Positions 10,209 to 21,944 of a DNA stretch of 64,000 bases are shown here, piece by piece. The stretch lies in the NCBI GenBank assembly GCA_014529385.2, contig CM043960.1, positions 71,053,410-71,117,409 on the forward strand, in the 5' to 3' direction. The translations under genes and the position numbers were made by a program. The DNA comes from Adiantum capillus-veneris. Its lineage: Eukaryota; Streptophyta; Polypodiopsida; Polypodiales; Pteridaceae. Each line of letters opens with the position of its first letter. Within the stretch, counting starts at the first letter, position 1. Below the pieces are notes generated by a model that did not search any database, was not told the DNA's origin, and was given only the letters and a program-made list of their open reading frames with translations.

Positions 10209-13200
10209 GTGTCAGCCCCAAATTCTCATGCTTCAAATGACCCGCCGATGGAAGCCCTCGGTCTTGGGGAACCTATAACACATCACCGAAGGGGGAAGAA
10301 ATCTCCTCTGCATGCACTCGCCATAGATTTCCCCCTTCCTAGAGCATCTCCCAAGTCGGACCCCCTTCAAAAGCACTCTGTCATGTCTGCATATGAAGAT
10401 TTACCCTTCGAGGAGCTCCCACAGGGATGGTTACAAGAAGAGTATGCAGAGTTTCCAATCGATCAAACACCTGCACATGATGTCTTGAAGCTCCAAGAGG
10501 CAGCTCACCTCTCATCTTCAGAAGCACCCTCTCCAGCTACACCCCCGGACCCGGTCAGAGAAGTCAACCTGGGAGATCCTGACAACCCTCAGCACGTACT
10601 GTTAGCAGCTTGGTTATGGGAGCATCCCGCATTACTCAATCAGGTAGTCTCTTTCATACACTCTTTTAAAGATGTTTTTGCTTGGTCCTACAAGGATTTA
10701 GAGGAGGTTCCACCAGAATTGGGTGTCCACACTATACCTTTGGTTGAAGGGGCTAAGCCTGTAAGAGGCCGAGCTTACAAGCTCAACCCGAAGTATGCTG
10801 AGGCGGTCAAGGCAGAGTTAGAAAAAATGCAAGAGGCAGGGATCATTGTACCTGTGGAGCACTCTGAGTGGTTATCACCCATGGTGACAGCGCCTATGAA
10901 GCAGTCCAACAAAATCCGTGTGTGCGTAGATTATCGTGCTCTGAATAAGGTAACTATCCCAGATGGTTTCCCAACACCTTTCACTGAGCGTGTGCTCGAA
11001 GATGTGGCAGGGCATGTATTGTACAGTTTCATGGATGGGTTTAGTGGATACAATCAGTTGGGCATCCATCCAGGTGATCAGCTAAAAACGGCCTTTGTGA
11101 CTCCCTGGGGTATTTTTATATACACTCGAATGTCTTTTGGGTTGAAAAATGCCCCACCTTCTTTCAATAGGGCGGTATATCTCATCTTTTGTCCTGTGCT
11201 TACGGATCATCTTCGCATCTTCATGGACGATTTTTCGACCTTCTCACGTTCTCAATGTTCAACCCCAGTGGAAAACCTAGAGGAACACCTCGCTCAGCTC
11301 TCTGCTGTCTTCCTCAGGTACAGAGAGGCACGCCTAAAGCTAAATCCTAACAAATGTCATTTTTTGGTTATTACTGAAGGCACACTTCTAGGCCATGTGC
11401 TGTCTGCTAAAGGTTTAGCGCCTGACCCAGAGAAGATTGTGGCAATCTTAAAGTTACCACCTCCCATCAACCCAAAAGGGGTACAGAGCTTTGTAGGCCA
11501 CACAGGGTATCATCGCAGGTTTATACTCATGTATGCACAGGTGACTCAACCCCTAACCCGCCTAACCAGTGCTGATGTTCCCTTTCAATGGTCAAAGGCA
11601 GAGGCTGAAGCTTTTGCATACCTTAAAAAACGCCTCACTGAAGCGCCTATCTTAGTAGCTCCCGATTGGTCTCTCACCTTTCATGTGCATACAGATGCCA
11701 GTCAACTCGCTGTGGGTGCGATGCTGACTCAACCTAGTAAGGAGTATAATCTGGATCGCCCTATTCACTATGCAAGTCGCCTACTCACCAAGGCAGAGTG
11801 CAACTATAGCACCACAGAAAGGGAAGCTTTAGCTATTGTGTATGCTCTGCAAAAATTTCGGCACTACTTATTAGGGGTCCACTTCACAGTTATTACTGAT
11901 CACCATGCCCTGCGATATCTGCTCAACAAGCCGTAGGTTGCAGCTAGAGTATGGCGATGGCTACTCTTATTTCAAGAGTTCGATTTCGAAGTGGTACTCA
12001 GGCCCGGCAAACATCATGTCCTTGCCAACCACCTTTCTCGCGTTTACACTAGTGAAGAAGCAACAGGGGTTGCAAACGACTTTCCTGATAGCAGTCTCTT
12101 TAAGGTGGATACAACTCCGGAATGGTACGGCGATGTTTTGCATCTGCTTTCTACTGGCCTCTACCCAGAGAATGCTTCTCCCCTGCCAAAGAGACACTTG
12201 CTGTTGAAGGCTAGGCCTTTCACTTTGATTGGGAGCCAGCTATACAAATCAGGGCACAATGGTGTTCTGAGGCGGTGTGTCTCCCCTCATGAAGTCAAGT
12301 ATATTTTAGAGGATGCCCATAGTGGTCCCGCTGGTGGCCATTACCCTGGTCATATTACTGCACAAAAGATTCTCCAGTGTGGCTTATGGTGGCCCTATAT
12401 TTTTCGCGACGCAATTGCCTATGTAAAGGCATGCAATGTATGTCAGCATTGTGACCCTAAACCGAGCAAACAGTCAAACCGCCCTCTGCAGGTCTCTATG
12501 GCATGGCAACCCTTTGAGAGATGGGGCATAGATTTTGTAGGTCCAATTACTCCCTCTGCCCAACCCGGCAATCGAAAGTATCTCTTGGTGGCTACAGACT
12601 ACGCAACAAAGTGGGCAGAGGTTCTTGCAACAACGGACTGCACTGGCACTACGGTAGCCAAGTTTCTATACGAAAATATTTTGTGCACGTTTGGATGTCC
12701 CTTGGAAATCACCAGTGTGACAGGGATAGTCACTTTGTGAATGAAACAATTTCTACCTTGCTGGCCAACTACAAGATTTTTCACCGAAAATCTTGTTCCT
12801 ATTACCCTAGAGCGAACGGGCAGGCTAAGAGCACTAATAAGGTTCTGATAGCACTTTTGCGGAAAGCATGTCATCTTCATCCCTCGACTTGGGCTCAAGC
12901 TATCCATGGTACACTTTGGGCATATCGAACTTCTTTCAAAGCCACAACCAATCACACCCCATTTCAATTGGCTTTCGGTTTGGAAGCGATAGCACCTTTC
13001 GAATTCAACTCAGGATCCCCGCGAGTGGGCAGTCTTCGTGCTAATGAAAATTTGGGGTCAGCATCTGTATCTCGTCTTTTCCTTTTGGAGGAAAGCCGAG
13101 GTTTGGCTTCACTGGCTCTAGAGGCAGAGCAGCTTCGTCGTAAAGCCTGGCATGATCGCCATCTCAGAAAGCCGCAAATAAAGCAAGGAGCAATGGTGCT

Positions 13201-13369
13201 ACTTTATCAGGCCAAGTTTCTGAAAAAAGCAAAGAAGTTGGTCCCAGCATGGCAAGGACCATATAAGTTAATGGAGATTCTACCCCACGGAGCTGTACAA
13301 TTAGCCACTCTCGAAGGAGTTTCTCTGCCTTTAGTGAATGGATCTCGGATCAAATGCTATCATACTTAA
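10209..13369 (+). pseudogene. pol of the Tat-like element: reverse transcriptase, RNase H, integrase
   Basis: Reverse transcriptase spans about 10770-11420, with VCVDYRALNKVTIPDGFP, SFMDGFSGYNQ and the catalytic FMDD at 11220-11231 (usually YMDD or YVDD in this family). RNase H starts at about 11680 (HVHTDASQLAVGAM, then TTEREALAIVYAL and ITDHHAL). TAG at 11934 interrupts the frame where a Gln codon is likely. The integrase zinc-binding region is around 12270-12460 (H-x-H, then CNVCQHC), and the catalytic core starts near 12510 (FERWGIDFVGPI). A 2-base insertion at about 12712 shifts the frame exactly at the second catalytic Asp, and the core resumes in another frame to the TAA at 13369. Length and order fit an intact ancestral pol. 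Confidence 0.92.
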
Positions 13370-14571
13370 GCTGCCGCTCAAGGGTCTAACCGCGCAACAA
13401 TCAAGTGTTGAGCTTCGTCGACTCTTGAACCTTTAAATAACTTCGGAATCACTATTTTCCGCATCTTGCTGTTCCGTTTTATCTTATCTCTTAGACCCTC
13501 TCCTTAGACAGCTCTCCTGCTGCAGACTCTGTTAAGCTCATAGGTTTGATTCTGGACTTGGATCAACTCTATCCTTCACTCTCTCTGTCTTCAATCCCTG
13601 TCGGTCTTGGACATAACCGAATCTCCTCAATCCTCAATCTCGACTCGGTTCCTTTTCTCAGCTTTTGCCTCTCAAGTGAATCTCAGTTCTTTGATATGCA
13701 TAAATGCCTTTGTATCATTGAGTGGGGTATTTATAAAAGTACTTCGCGTTTTATCTACCACTGCTCATTCGTTCTGAGTACCTCGAAATTATCCATGCTT
13801 TCTATTAATCAAGTCTATGTATTGGTCGTCACTAGATCTTTAAGATCTCTGGGATAGTTCCTACGCGTTAAAACTCCCTCTTTATTTTTCTACCCTCGAC
13901 TTTGTCTATCCTCTCAACCCCCCCTAGCCCTAATCCTAGCCCTAGTGCTTTCCCTCTCTCCTCGCCTCTGGCTCCCTTACTCCCGCCCTCGCCCTAGCCT
14001 TGGCTTGCTTCGCCCTTGACCTAACTTATTCCTCGCCCCTAGCCCCTCGCCCTCACCCCTATTCCCTCGCCCCTAGCCCCTCGCCTCTCGCCCTAGCCCC
14101 CCTCACCCTCTCGCCCTCACCTCCTTCCCCTCTCCCTCGCCCCATTACCCCTATTCCCTCGCCCCTAGCCCCTCGCCCTCACCCCCTATTCCCTCGCCCT
14201 AGCCCCTCGCCCCTCACCCTCTGGCCCTCGCCCCTCGCCCCTCACCCTCTGGCCCTCGCCCCTCGCCCTCACCTCTTATTCCCTCGCCCCTAGCCCCTCG
14301 CCTCTCGCCTTGTCCATCGCCTCGTCCCTCGCCCCTAGCCCTAGCCCTCCCCATCCCCTCGCCCCTAGCCCCTAGCCCCTAGTCCCTCGCCTCTAGCCCC
14401 TCGCCCCTCGCCTAAAAATAAATAATAAATAAAAAGCAAGCGCCACTTATCCTGCGAAAAGCAATTCGGGCGGCAAGGGCATACTTTACCTGCGAAAAGC
14501 AAAAGAGAAGAGGAGAGAACGTTTTACATGCGAAAAGCAAAAGCGAAAAGCAGAGAGCCTTTATTATAGCC
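13370..14571 (+). other. Post-integrase spacer with CCCTAG-type minisatellite and GCGAAAAGCAA repeats
   Basis: 13370-13900 is unique-looking and non-coding. 13915-14415 is an imperfect array of CCCTCGCCCCTAGCC units, extremely C-rich on the plus strand. 14450-14560 carries four degenerate copies of a CCTGCGAAAAGCAA motif followed by TTTATTATAG, which could be a promoter or leader for the downstream frame; that role is speculative. Reading frames inside the C-rich array are repeat artefacts. Confidence 0.7.
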
Positions 14572-16153
14572 TTGGCACTCTGTTCAGTCCGTCATCCAGT
14601 ACCGAAGTGGGTCTCGTCCTTGCTCCTGCTACAGTGGGACTCATCAATCAGTATAGATTCTCAGGCACAATTGAACAAGACGGTTAGAACTCGCAATAGA
14701 GAAAGGCATCTCCAATCTGAGGAAGAGTCCTCTGCCTCTAGGGATAGCTCTGCCAGTAAATCAGATTACACTCCTAGTTCAGAGCAGCTTTCAGAGGAAT
14801 CTTCAGAGGAAGATTCGCCCTAGTCAGTCACTGATGACAGGGTCACCACTCTCCAAGTGCCTCGCCCATCTGGTGCCCTCTCCAAGGTACCTTTAATATT
14901 GAGAGCATTTACAGGCTCCGAATCCAGCACTCAAGGATGTGTTCTCTCAACAGCAAATGATACACTTGGGTCTTCAAATGTTGGCTCAGGCCGATTTGTC
15001 CTGCAATATCTCTACTGCCAAGCAAACTTCCCTCTTGCTCACTTTTCCAAAGCTGAATGGTACTACACTTATAGTGGAGGATATCGGACAGGATTTGGGA
15101 ATATTGATTGTGTTGGCTCCTCTACCCGCAACAAAAACCTTCTCTAATCTCTCACCAGAAGAAACTGCAAATGCTTGTCAAGAACTTTTGCTGGACTCAC
15201 ATCCAGACTATCACAGGAGTCAACAGCTGTATTCAGTGTTACAGTATTATTTTTTACTGCATGCACCGGAAAGAACGGGGGTTCCATCTTCTCCGGGTTC
15301 TCCAGCAATATGCGATGCTTTTTTTTGTCTATACCACTGCCTGCCGTATCCATTTCACCATCTGTTGTTTAAAGTGCTACAGGACAGGGCAAAGCGTTTT
15401 CGGACTCAGCGTAAAGGGAAAGAGGAAACGTTCAATTGCTATGCAGCCCCTATTATGTATTGGGTAGTGCAGATTATGCAGCAAAAGACAGATGCAAAAG
15501 CAGTTCTCACCCTTCAAGATGATCCAAAAGAGCAAGACCGTTCCAAAATGGCCAAAAGGAAAAGGCATCTTGCGCAAGAGGGCAAAGGTACAAAAAGATT
15601 CATCTAAGCAGCTAGCAACACTACCCTTCTCAGAATCACAGGTCAAAATCTCTAACGTCCATACTACAACACCAACAGTGCGTATGTCTACTTCTGTGGC
15701 CACCTCAACTTTCACACCACCTCTTGTGAGTAGTGTTGCAATCACTAAAACACAACCTCCAGTTGTGTCGCCAGCACCACGTACTACTCTTAGTGCAGGG
15801 GCACCTAGGGATAATGCTAGGGCACCGAAGGATACTGTAGGGCCATCTAGCTCTGGGACACCTACATCTGACAAGCATGACATATGATACTTTTGCGCCT
15901 CGGGCCGACAGACTTTTAGAGGCAGACAGAAGAGCCATTTCGACGATTATCAATGTAGCCCTCTCATTGCAAGGTACCAACGGTCTGCATCGCCCTTGCT
16001 ATGACGGTATGACAAGGAAAGTGCAGGCTCATCTTCAACGAGCGATGGATAGGGACAATTTCATTGCTACAGCTCAAGATCGCATAAGAATCTTAACTCA
16101 ACAGGTAGTGGACCTCAAACATATTGTCCACACTCAGCAAAAACAATTAAAAG

Positions 16154-16378
16154 CATAGTTACCCGGAACGCGGAACGGGAACGGCAACGGGATCCCCGCG
16201 GAACGGGGGAACGGCTAGGGGTCCGGAACGGGAACGTCGCGGAACGGGATGTATAAAAAACACCCAAATAGTGCAATTTTTAGCTCCTTGTGTTTAAATA
16301 CAAGGAGTATTAGAGTGCTTTGACTCTAATACTCACAAAAAACTCGTTTTGAAGACCATTCAACCTTGCTATGACTAG

Positions 16379-16441
<63 letters not shown>

Positions 16442-16888
16442 GATGGAGAGGGAGAGATTTGAGAGAGTGGGAGGGAGAGGAAGAGAGCTTGAAGGCTTGA
16501 AGCCTTGAGCCTTGAGAGAGTGAGTCTTGAGAGGGAGAGATCTTGAGAGTGAGAGGGAGAGAGCTTGAGCCTTGAGAATTAGCTTGTGAAGAGAAAGGGG
16601 GAGGGGGGTGCATTTTATGAGTTCTTGAGGCCTTGCACACTTTCGAAAGAAGCCCAAACATTTACTTCAATTTTTTCAATTTTTGCCAAATTTGTTTGTA
16701 GCCATTGGCCGTTCCAGGGGCATTCCGGAACGGTCCGGGGGCGTTTCGGAACGTTCCGGAACGGCCGTTCCGGTTTGCATTGGCCACCCGAAACGTCAGA
16801 CATTCCGGGACGTTCCGGAACGTTCGGGAAGGGAACTGCCCCCCGGAACGCCAGAACGGGGGCTAGGGGGCGTTCCCCGGTAACTATG
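16154..16888. mobile_element. hAT-like MITE, 735 bp, TSD ATTAAAAG
   Basis: The termini are inverted: CATAGTTACCCGGAACGC at the left, and the reverse complement of the right end is CATAGTTACCGGGGAACGC. Perfect 8-bp target duplications ATTAAAAG flank it (16146-16153 and 16889-16896). Eight-base duplications are typical of hAT transposons. Both ends are built from GGAACG/CGTTCC subrepeats that extend the inverted repeats inward (16165-16250 and 16700-16880). The middle holds a (GA)n tract (16383-16439) and further GAGAG-rich sequence. There is no transposase. Removing element plus one duplication would rejoin the accessory frame without a shift, so this insertion is later than the host element. 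Confidence 0.88.
16383..16439. repeat. (GA)n microsatellite inside the MITE
   Basis: About 28 pure GA units, followed by degenerate GAGAGGGAG sequence to 16600. Confidence 0.95.
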
Positions 16889-17567
16889 ATTAAAAGAGGC
16901 AAATGATATGATCGCAACAATTCATGACCTCTCTCCTGTGGTACATACACTGTGTCCCTCTTGTGCAAAATACCAAGCTATAGCCATTTCACAGGCAGTT
17001 CCAGCTACAGCTACAGCTACAGCTACAACTACAACTACAACCCCGGTTTCTCCACAAGTTCTTGCTATGGCAACACAGATACCGACACAGACAGACGTTT
17101 CCAAAGCACATTCAGGGGATTCTCAAACAGCAGAGAAAGCAAATCCTACAAATATAGAGTCTAAGCCAACAGGATTGGTCTCATCACAATTTCATGGTCC
17201 CTCTATGGCCTCCCCCTCCCAATCCCCATCCTTTCCTCAGCACTTCTACGGCTTCCTGGGATTCCAACAACCTGTTCCACCCTCGCAGCCTGCCCAGTCT
17301 TTTCTTGGGTTTCCACCAGCTCCACCTACTCACCCTCAACCGTCTCACCTGACGCAGCCTGCTGCTCATGGGGTGGCTACTCCATACCCGATGTACCCTC
17401 CTCATGGCCACTACCCCTCACCATACACTTGGCCTCCATCTCCTTACCCACCTTAATTCCAGACTCCTACTCCTCCTCCATCATCCGACCACCAACAGTA
17501 GATCGCCGATAGTTCAGTTCTTCAGTTCCGCTCTCCGGGACGAGCATCGGTCTTGTGGCGGGCAACC

Positions 17568-18121
17568 TGTAGCCTGCTACAGTGTCACTTTCACTTTCAC
17601 AGGACAGTAGTTTACAATTGGGCTTTGGTCAGTTAGTCTTTGGTCTGGTCGGTTCACACTTGGGCAGAGACACGTGGCAAGGTGGTCTAGTGGACATACC
17701 ACCGCCACCCAGTAGGGATAGACTTAGATGATGTTCTTTATGAGCCGTTCGTGTCTCTTGATGATTGTACATGAGTAGTCGTTTTGGGCCAGTGGTATTA
17801 TCTTGTACTGAGTCGTCTAGAGTGGGTTTTTACACAGAGCACGTCTACACCATCCCGGCACATCTGAGCCTCGATACCCCCATTGTACCTGTGAGTCCTA
17901 GGCTGGAGCTGAGTGTGCTGCCAGAGTCTGTATCAGTCTTTGAGATAGTCGAGTCATATGTTCTAGTCTGCTGTTGTGTCTTTGCGAGCTTTGTTGACGT
18001 CTATTGTTTCCTTTCTGTTCTGTCTGTTTGAGGGAGATTCAGTCTGTTTGAGTGAGATTGTCACGCACATTGCACTGAGGACCACCCACTGTAGAGAGCA
18101 CGACACATTATTCGCGCTACA
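17568..18121 (+). repeat. 3' LTR of the Tat-like element
   Basis: 554 bp, TGTAGC to GCTACA, followed by the target duplication GGTTG. The preceding motif TTGTGGCGGGCAAC, also present beside the LTR at 469-485, sits where the polypurine tract should be but is only moderately purine-rich. Confidence 0.93.
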
Positions 18122-18126
18122 GGTTG

Positions 18127-21100
18127 CTGCTTCTAGGAGCATAGAGACATCATGAGCTGGTGTCTCATCAATGTTGAAATCAGCGTATTCTTCTTATAAC
18201 CATCCTTGCGGAAGCTTGTCGAAGGGTAGTTCATCAGACATAGAGGAGAGCTTTGGCTCGGTCACAGAGTCAAACTCAGAAGGGACTGAGGGGCAGGTTG
18301 GTGTTAGGGTGAACTCTTGTAAAGGAGTTTTCTTGCCTCTTCTATGATCCTTTAGAGGCTTACCAAGCCCATAAGCTTTCACACGAGGAGGACCGGAGTC
18401 ATCAGCTTCTATGACCTCCACACCTGCTTCTAGGCTAGGATGGTGTATCCTCAGGCAAAGATTGAATAGAAACCACATGACAAGGCATAGACTTTATAGC
18501 TTCCAGCCACTCACGCAAGTCCTACTCTGGCCCTGTAAGGTGGGGTAGGTTGTTCCAGTTCGGGGTAGGACTCCACAGACAAGGAACTATGTTGCACCAC
18601 TGGATCCAGAGCTTGTATCCACATGGCGTCATTGCCCCAATCATTTAGCGCTTTAGTGTGCCGCAACCATGGTCGACCAATGTTGAATGAGCAAAGGAAA
18701 TCCTCCCTCAACTTGAGGAACACAGACCACAACAAAATCCAAGCTAAAGGGGAAGTCCAGTACCTGCAAAGGCACCTTGTCCACTATGCCCAATGGGTAG
18801 ATTGTCCTCTGGTCGACCAAAGTAACAGTGAAGGGGGTGGGTCGGGAAGGCTGTAGACCTAATGCCAACATGGTGAACTCAGGCATGAGGTTGATGCCAG
18901 ATCCACCATCCACTATCACTCCTGAGAATTGCCACCCCAAGATGGACACAGTGAGATGAGGGATTATATAATCAGTCAAGGGAGCAACGGGGTACAATAA
19001 CATATAGGCCTCTAGGACTTGCTCCAGGGTAAAGTGATTGAATAATGGTAAAGGTGTCACTTTGAAAACCCGCATCTAGCCAAAGCATGCCATAGAGGGA
19101 CACTTGTTGGAAGGTGTTCTTTAAGATAGTCTCTGCAAGCTTTTTTTTTTTCTACTAGTGTCTTCTTTGATACCTTGATCTGTTGTAGGTTAGCTACTGC
19201 TTCCAAGCAAGCCCCATCAATATCGGAGAGCAGAGAGCAAGATACTTTCTTGGCACTAGTTTATGCCTTGTCGACTGGTCGAAGCAAGGTTATTCACTGT
19301 TGAGATAGTGGGTAGAAAAGTGGAACTTGCTGGAAGGTTCAGACCAATGGTTGCCCTCTCGGCCGGAGTGAAAACACCAGTGGGCTCCTCTACCTGCTCG
19401 AATTTGTCATGAAGGGCCACCACATGAGTAGAAGGTGACAGTTGAGGGATGGTGTTGACTCCTATCAGATAGAGTTGGGGAAGGTGAATTCAAGTTGGCT
19501 CTAACTTGGGCTTGAAGATGTAGATGCACGAGGTTTTGGAGTCTGGACAGTCCTTACTGTAGTGATCTTGAGCCTCAAGGCAATGTCCGCAAGGAGGACA
19601 TCCTTCTAGCATAGGATATCTGCTTTGGTATAATGCCCATATTCCCCGCATTTGTAGCACAAAATGGGCCGATTGGATGGGCGAGCCGAGGGACAAGATG
19701 GTCATTGCTCCTGTTGCATGGAAGTGGAGGCTCAGGTGTAGAAGCTCTGAGGGGGTGACGAAGCATTAGCATGATCGAAGCTCTGAGATGGAAAATTGCT
19801 CTGCATACCTTGCATAGTGGATGTATTCAGCAAGGGTGGCATGTAGTTTGGATGGTCATATGGGAAAACCATGTTAGATGTAGGTTCTAACCCTTGTGGA
19901 AGAGTAAGAGCAAGGCTCTGCTATAGTTAGCGCAATCCCTTTAGGTAATAGCAATCCTTGTCTTCATGTCCAGATCCTTCACAGAGGTGGTAACAAGGTC
20001 GAAGGGGGGATGGAGGATGCTATGGAGAGCGACATGAGCTACATCAGACCATAGCCTTAGTAAACTGCTCAGCCTTGAGCTCTTCTAGCTCCGGCTTGAT
20101 CCAGTCCATAGCATATTGATGTGGAGGCTTCTCCTGTTGAAGAGAGAAGGATCTCTCCTCTTGAAGAGCTCCTTGCAACTTCAGTGCTTGTAGTTCCCTG
20201 AGTAAAGAAGTCAAGGGGTCAGATGGACTTTCCAAGAGTACTGAGGCAGTCTCTACCTGAGGAGGGTCGTTGAATAGCATCCTTGCCCCTTCTATCCTAG
20301 TACCAGCAACAACAATCTCCTCTAGAGTGGCTTCAGATCGGAGACTCTCTCAGTTTTTGTTCAGAAGTCTTGGGGAGAGCCTTTTCCACCCACTTCTTGA
20401 CCATGAATTCTCCTGATTGCCGGGGAAGCTTGGCAACCAAAGACTTTGTTATTGTCAAGAGTTTTGCAAAAGTCTCATTTGGCTGCAACACTAGGTTTGT
20501 CAACTCGTCCAGAACCTTCTCTCGAAAGTCACATGGTTTGAAAACTTCACAAAATTGTTGCCTTAGTGCTGCCTAGGTAGTAAAGTTGTTCTCAACAAAC
20601 TGACTGTACCATTTATCTACTAGGCTATCCAAGGTTGATGGGAAGAGCACGAGGTAGGCTTCTTCTTTGTTGAGGCCACGACCCCTACCGAGGGAGACAA
20701 ATCTCCTAGCACGGTACGTTTGCATCCTCTATGGAGATTCCTTAGAAAGTCGGAAACTTTATGTTCACCTTAGCCAAAATGCTTGTCAACTCCTCCATGG
20801 CTGCCTGCTCAGGAGCCTGTTGCTCAAAAGCTTGTTGTAACCCAGTTGGTGAAAAGTGTACTGGGGAAGATGACCTGGGAGGTGAAGAACTGATTGAAAG
20901 AGTGGCAATAGATGCGTAGGAGGGTAGGGGTAGCAAGGCTGGTGGACTTTTACTCGGCACGAAAGGTTGGCGTTTTCGGTGATAGTACTTTAGATGACTC
21001 AGTAGTGGGCTTTATCGATCTTTAGATGCCTTCTATGTGTATGCAGTAGCAACAAATTCACCCAAGCTCTAGCCGCAAAAACCCTTGAGCTTGCTGGATA

Positions 21101-21378
21101 GTCTTGACCCACAGGACCAAACCATGCTAGACTCAACTACACCACTCTTGCTAGATAGGGGCAAGAGAGACTAGACCAGCTAGACCAAGCTGGACGAGGG
21201 GAGATGGACTAGACCAAGCTCCACGAGGGCAAAGCTGGTCTAGACTAAGCTGGACCACACAAGCACAATAGACACCAAGCAAGGGGCTGAACCAGCTAAC
21301 TTCTCCACCATGTATGCTTCTGGAGAGGAGTGAGACTTTCGTTGAGGTCCCATCGGGTGTGCCAAAAATGAGAGCTCC
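18127..21378 (-). pseudogene. gag-protease region of the older minus-strand Tat-like element
   Basis: Read on the minus strand from 21378 there is a primer-site-like TGGCACACCCGATGGGAC next to the LTR, then a gag start (KVNIKFPTF near 20750, as in the plus-strand gag) and gag helices (20044-20280). Nucleocapsid zinc-knuckle remnants are at 19490-19700 (CGHCLEAQDHYSKDC). The protease is at 18653-19075 with VDGGSGINLMPEFTM, and the start of pol is at 18180-18480 (SDELPFDKLPQGWL). It is cut at 18126 by the plus-strand insertion and resumes at 6584. Many stops and indels show it is much older than the inserted element. Confidence 0.88.
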
Positions 21379-21944
21379 TCTAGCAAGAAAAGTGTCGTGC
21401 TGTCTACAGGGGGTGCTCCTCAATGCAATATGCGTGAAACCTCACTCCAACAGAAAGATAACACATCACGGCAATGGAACAAGCAACTTAAACACACAAC
21501 AATAAACTCCGAACACCATGGAACTCGACTAACTCATGGAACCAGTACAGACTGTGGTTGGCAGCACACTCAGCTCCAAGTCCAGGACTCACAGGTACAA
21601 TGGGGGTGTCGAGGCTCCAACGTGCAGGGAGAGTGCACATGTGCGGTGCTGGACACAAGACACTAGACCATAGGAAGCCGACGAAACATACGACAACTAG
21701 AATCAACTACACATATATACCATCATAAAGAGCCACAAACGGATAGCAAAATATTGTAGTCCAGCTAAGTCTATCTGCAAACTGTGGTGGTAGTGGACTA
21801 GCCATGGTGTCCACTAGACCACCACCTCTATCTCTGCCACCTGTCACTGTCCAAGTAAGAGTCCAAACAATGTGAAACCCAGACCCCCATACCAACTGTA
21901 ACTAATTGCCTGTCCTCTACAAGTGACACTATAGCCCTGCTACA
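21379..21944 (-). mobile_element. 5' LTR of the older minus-strand Tat-like element
   Basis: About 566 bp, ending in GCTACA (reverse complement of the LTR start) at 21944, with a mutated inner border TCTAGC at 21379. It aligns with the other LTRs of this family, including the solo LTR at 36809-37347. Confidence 0.85.

Larger units (their letters stand above)
14572..17456 (+). pseudogene. Accessory 3' reading frame of the Tat-like element, unrecognised, broken
   Basis: Downstream of integrase, a chain of open frames covers about 2.15 kb once the MITE is discounted. It has an acidic Ser-rich start (SEEESSASRDSS, 14710-14820), a frameshift near 14920, and a helical-looking segment (14939-15607) with Leu/Gln-rich runs and a Lys/Arg-rich end. 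A Thr/Pro-rich linker (15650-15880) follows, then a likely coiled coil (RIRILTQQVVDLKHIV, about 16080-16130). After the MITE come a CPSC pair and a Pro/Tyr-rich tail ending at the TAA at 17456. No transmembrane segment is obvious, so an env-like role has no support. Tat-lineage elements are known to carry additional frames; the function of this one is unknown to me. Confidence 0.6.
6585..18121 (+). mobile_element. Complete Tat-like Ty3/gypsy LTR retrotransposon with TSD GGTTG
   Basis: The element is 11,537 bp. It has direct LTRs at 6585-7143 and 17568-18121, both starting TGTAGC and ending GCTACA, flanked by a perfect 5-bp target duplication GGTTG (6580-6584 and 18122-18126). The order is gag, protease, reverse transcriptase, RNase H, integrase, then an extra 3' region of 4 kb. 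The FAWSYKDLEEVP segment before the reverse transcriptase recalls the Tat lineage; the family call rests on motif memory, not a tree. By eye the LTRs differ at roughly 15-20 sites or small indels, so the insertion is not brand new. Several in-frame stops and frameshifts make it non-autonomous today. A MITE inserted later at 16154-16888. Confidence 0.93.

Noticed and set aside
14000-14293. Pro-rich frame of 97 codons
   Set aside because: It is a translation of the CCCTCGCCCCTAG array, not a gene.
13900-14415. Telomere-like sequence (CCCTAG resembles plant CCCTAAA)
   Set aside because: The unit is irregular, lacks the A-run, and lies inside a TSD-bounded retrotransposon.
16924-17110. ACAGCT/ACAACT repeat as a separate microsatellite feature
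   Set aside because: It is a short (about 50 bp) hexamer run encoding Ala/Thr repeats within the accessory frame and too minor to list.
14572-17456. Envelope gene of an errantivirus-like element
   Set aside because: No signal peptide, no convincing transmembrane helix and no furin-type site were seen, so only an accessory frame is claimed.
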